Shown here piece after piece: positions 6,130 through 6,322 of a stretch of 6,322 bases of DNA. The DNA comes from an uncultured Pseudomonadota bacterium (GTDB taxonomy: Bacteria; Pseudomonadota; Gammaproteobacteria; Burkholderiales; Rhodocyclaceae). The stretch spans positions 1 to 6,322 of the forward strand of contig CAJAHZ010000453.1 of the NCBI GenBank assembly GCA_903939665.1, in the 5' to 3' direction. The notes beneath the pieces are model-generated. The model was not told where the DNA came from, made no database searches, and saw only the letters and a list, made by a program, of their open reading frames with translations. A program made the position numbers and the translations under genes. Numbering within the stretch: position 1 is the stretch's first letter; each line of letters opens with the position of its first letter.

Positions 6130-6322
6130 GGCGCGCGAAGTTGCATCATCACTGTCGCCGACATGCCCTTGGCGTCGATTGCGTGGCCAGCCAAGGTAAA
6201 TCGTAGCAGCCAGTACATGCCGGGCGTGCTGTTGCACAACGTCGGCAAATGTCACTAATTACCGATATCTTGGAGCGTGTTTGACCACCCCAACTCACGC
6301 CGAGATTCATGTGAGGCTATCC
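6130..6322. other. Region without a supported gene
   Basis: This end of the window lies upstream of the toxin-antitoxin promoter. It contains the 7-nt inverted repeat and a few short open frames. One is a 53-codon minus-strand frame (6310 to 6149) without a ribosome site. Another is a minus-strand frame entering from the window edge and ending at TAG 6257-6255, which could be the tail of a gene outside. I recognise no protein family, tRNA, insertion-sequence end or attachment site in it. Confidence 0.4.
6167..6196. repeat. Small inverted repeat in the region upstream of the toxin-antitoxin operon
   Basis: CCTTGGC (6167-6173) and GCCAAGG (6190-6196) are perfect 7-nt complements around a 16-nt loop. 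No T-run follows on either strand, so it is not a typical intrinsic terminator. No function can be assigned, and a chance match is quite possible. Confidence 0.3.

Noticed and set aside
6072..6248. Upstream extension of the antitoxin to a start at 6248
   Set aside because: The extra 59 residues have no family similarity, span the promoter-like boxes, and ignore the well-placed GAAGG before the ATG at 6071.
6070..6258. 62-codon plus-strand open frame at the right end
   Set aside because: It runs antisense over the toxin-antitoxin promoter, has no ribosome site and no recognisable protein features.

Overview
The window reads as a core-chromosome segment of a betaproteobacterium, most likely near the Rhodocyclales (Dechloromonas/Azonexus/Thauera relatives). 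This guess rests on the gene order (glyS, gmhB, plsC, a YgjP-type metalloprotein gene, gloA), the GC-rich third codon positions and the style of the proteins. It is not a proven assignment.

Bases 1-4940 form one tightly packed plus-strand gene string. It starts with the 3' part of glyS (glycyl-tRNA synthetase beta chain, 5' end outside the window). Next come gmhB (a heptose bisphosphate phosphatase for LPS core sugar synthesis), a plsC-like lysophospholipid acyltransferase, a YgjP/DUF45 HExxH metalloprotein, gloA (Ni-type glyoxalase I) and a 201-residue FmdE-like protein. Gaps are 4 nt, a 4-nt ATGA overlap, a 17- or 32-nt overlap, 9 nt and 4 nt. A single transcript with translational coupling is therefore likely, with its promoter upstream of the window. 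Its themes are translation, envelope building (LPS heptose, phospholipid) and methylglyoxal detoxification.

Bases 4941-5406 hold a separate plus-strand gene for a single-domain bacteriohemerythrin, behind a 52-nt gap and a strong Shine-Dalgarno. One of its expected iron-ligand histidines is a glutamine.

Bases 5455-6071 hold a minus-strand, convergent type II toxin-antitoxin pair. A Phd/YefM-like antitoxin is followed by a RelE/ParE-like toxin, with stop and start codons overlapping as TGATG. A good sigma70-like promoter overlapped by a nested inverted repeat lies just upstream of the antitoxin and fits autoregulation. This is the accessory part of the window.

Bases 6130-6322 contain no gene I can support. 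They hold a small inverted repeat and short open frames of doubtful meaning. I see no RNA gene, CRISPR array or recognisable insertion sequence. The points most worth a second look are the His-to-Gln change in the hemerythrin, the FmdE-like protein next to gloA, and the HX4E variant of the acyltransferase motif.
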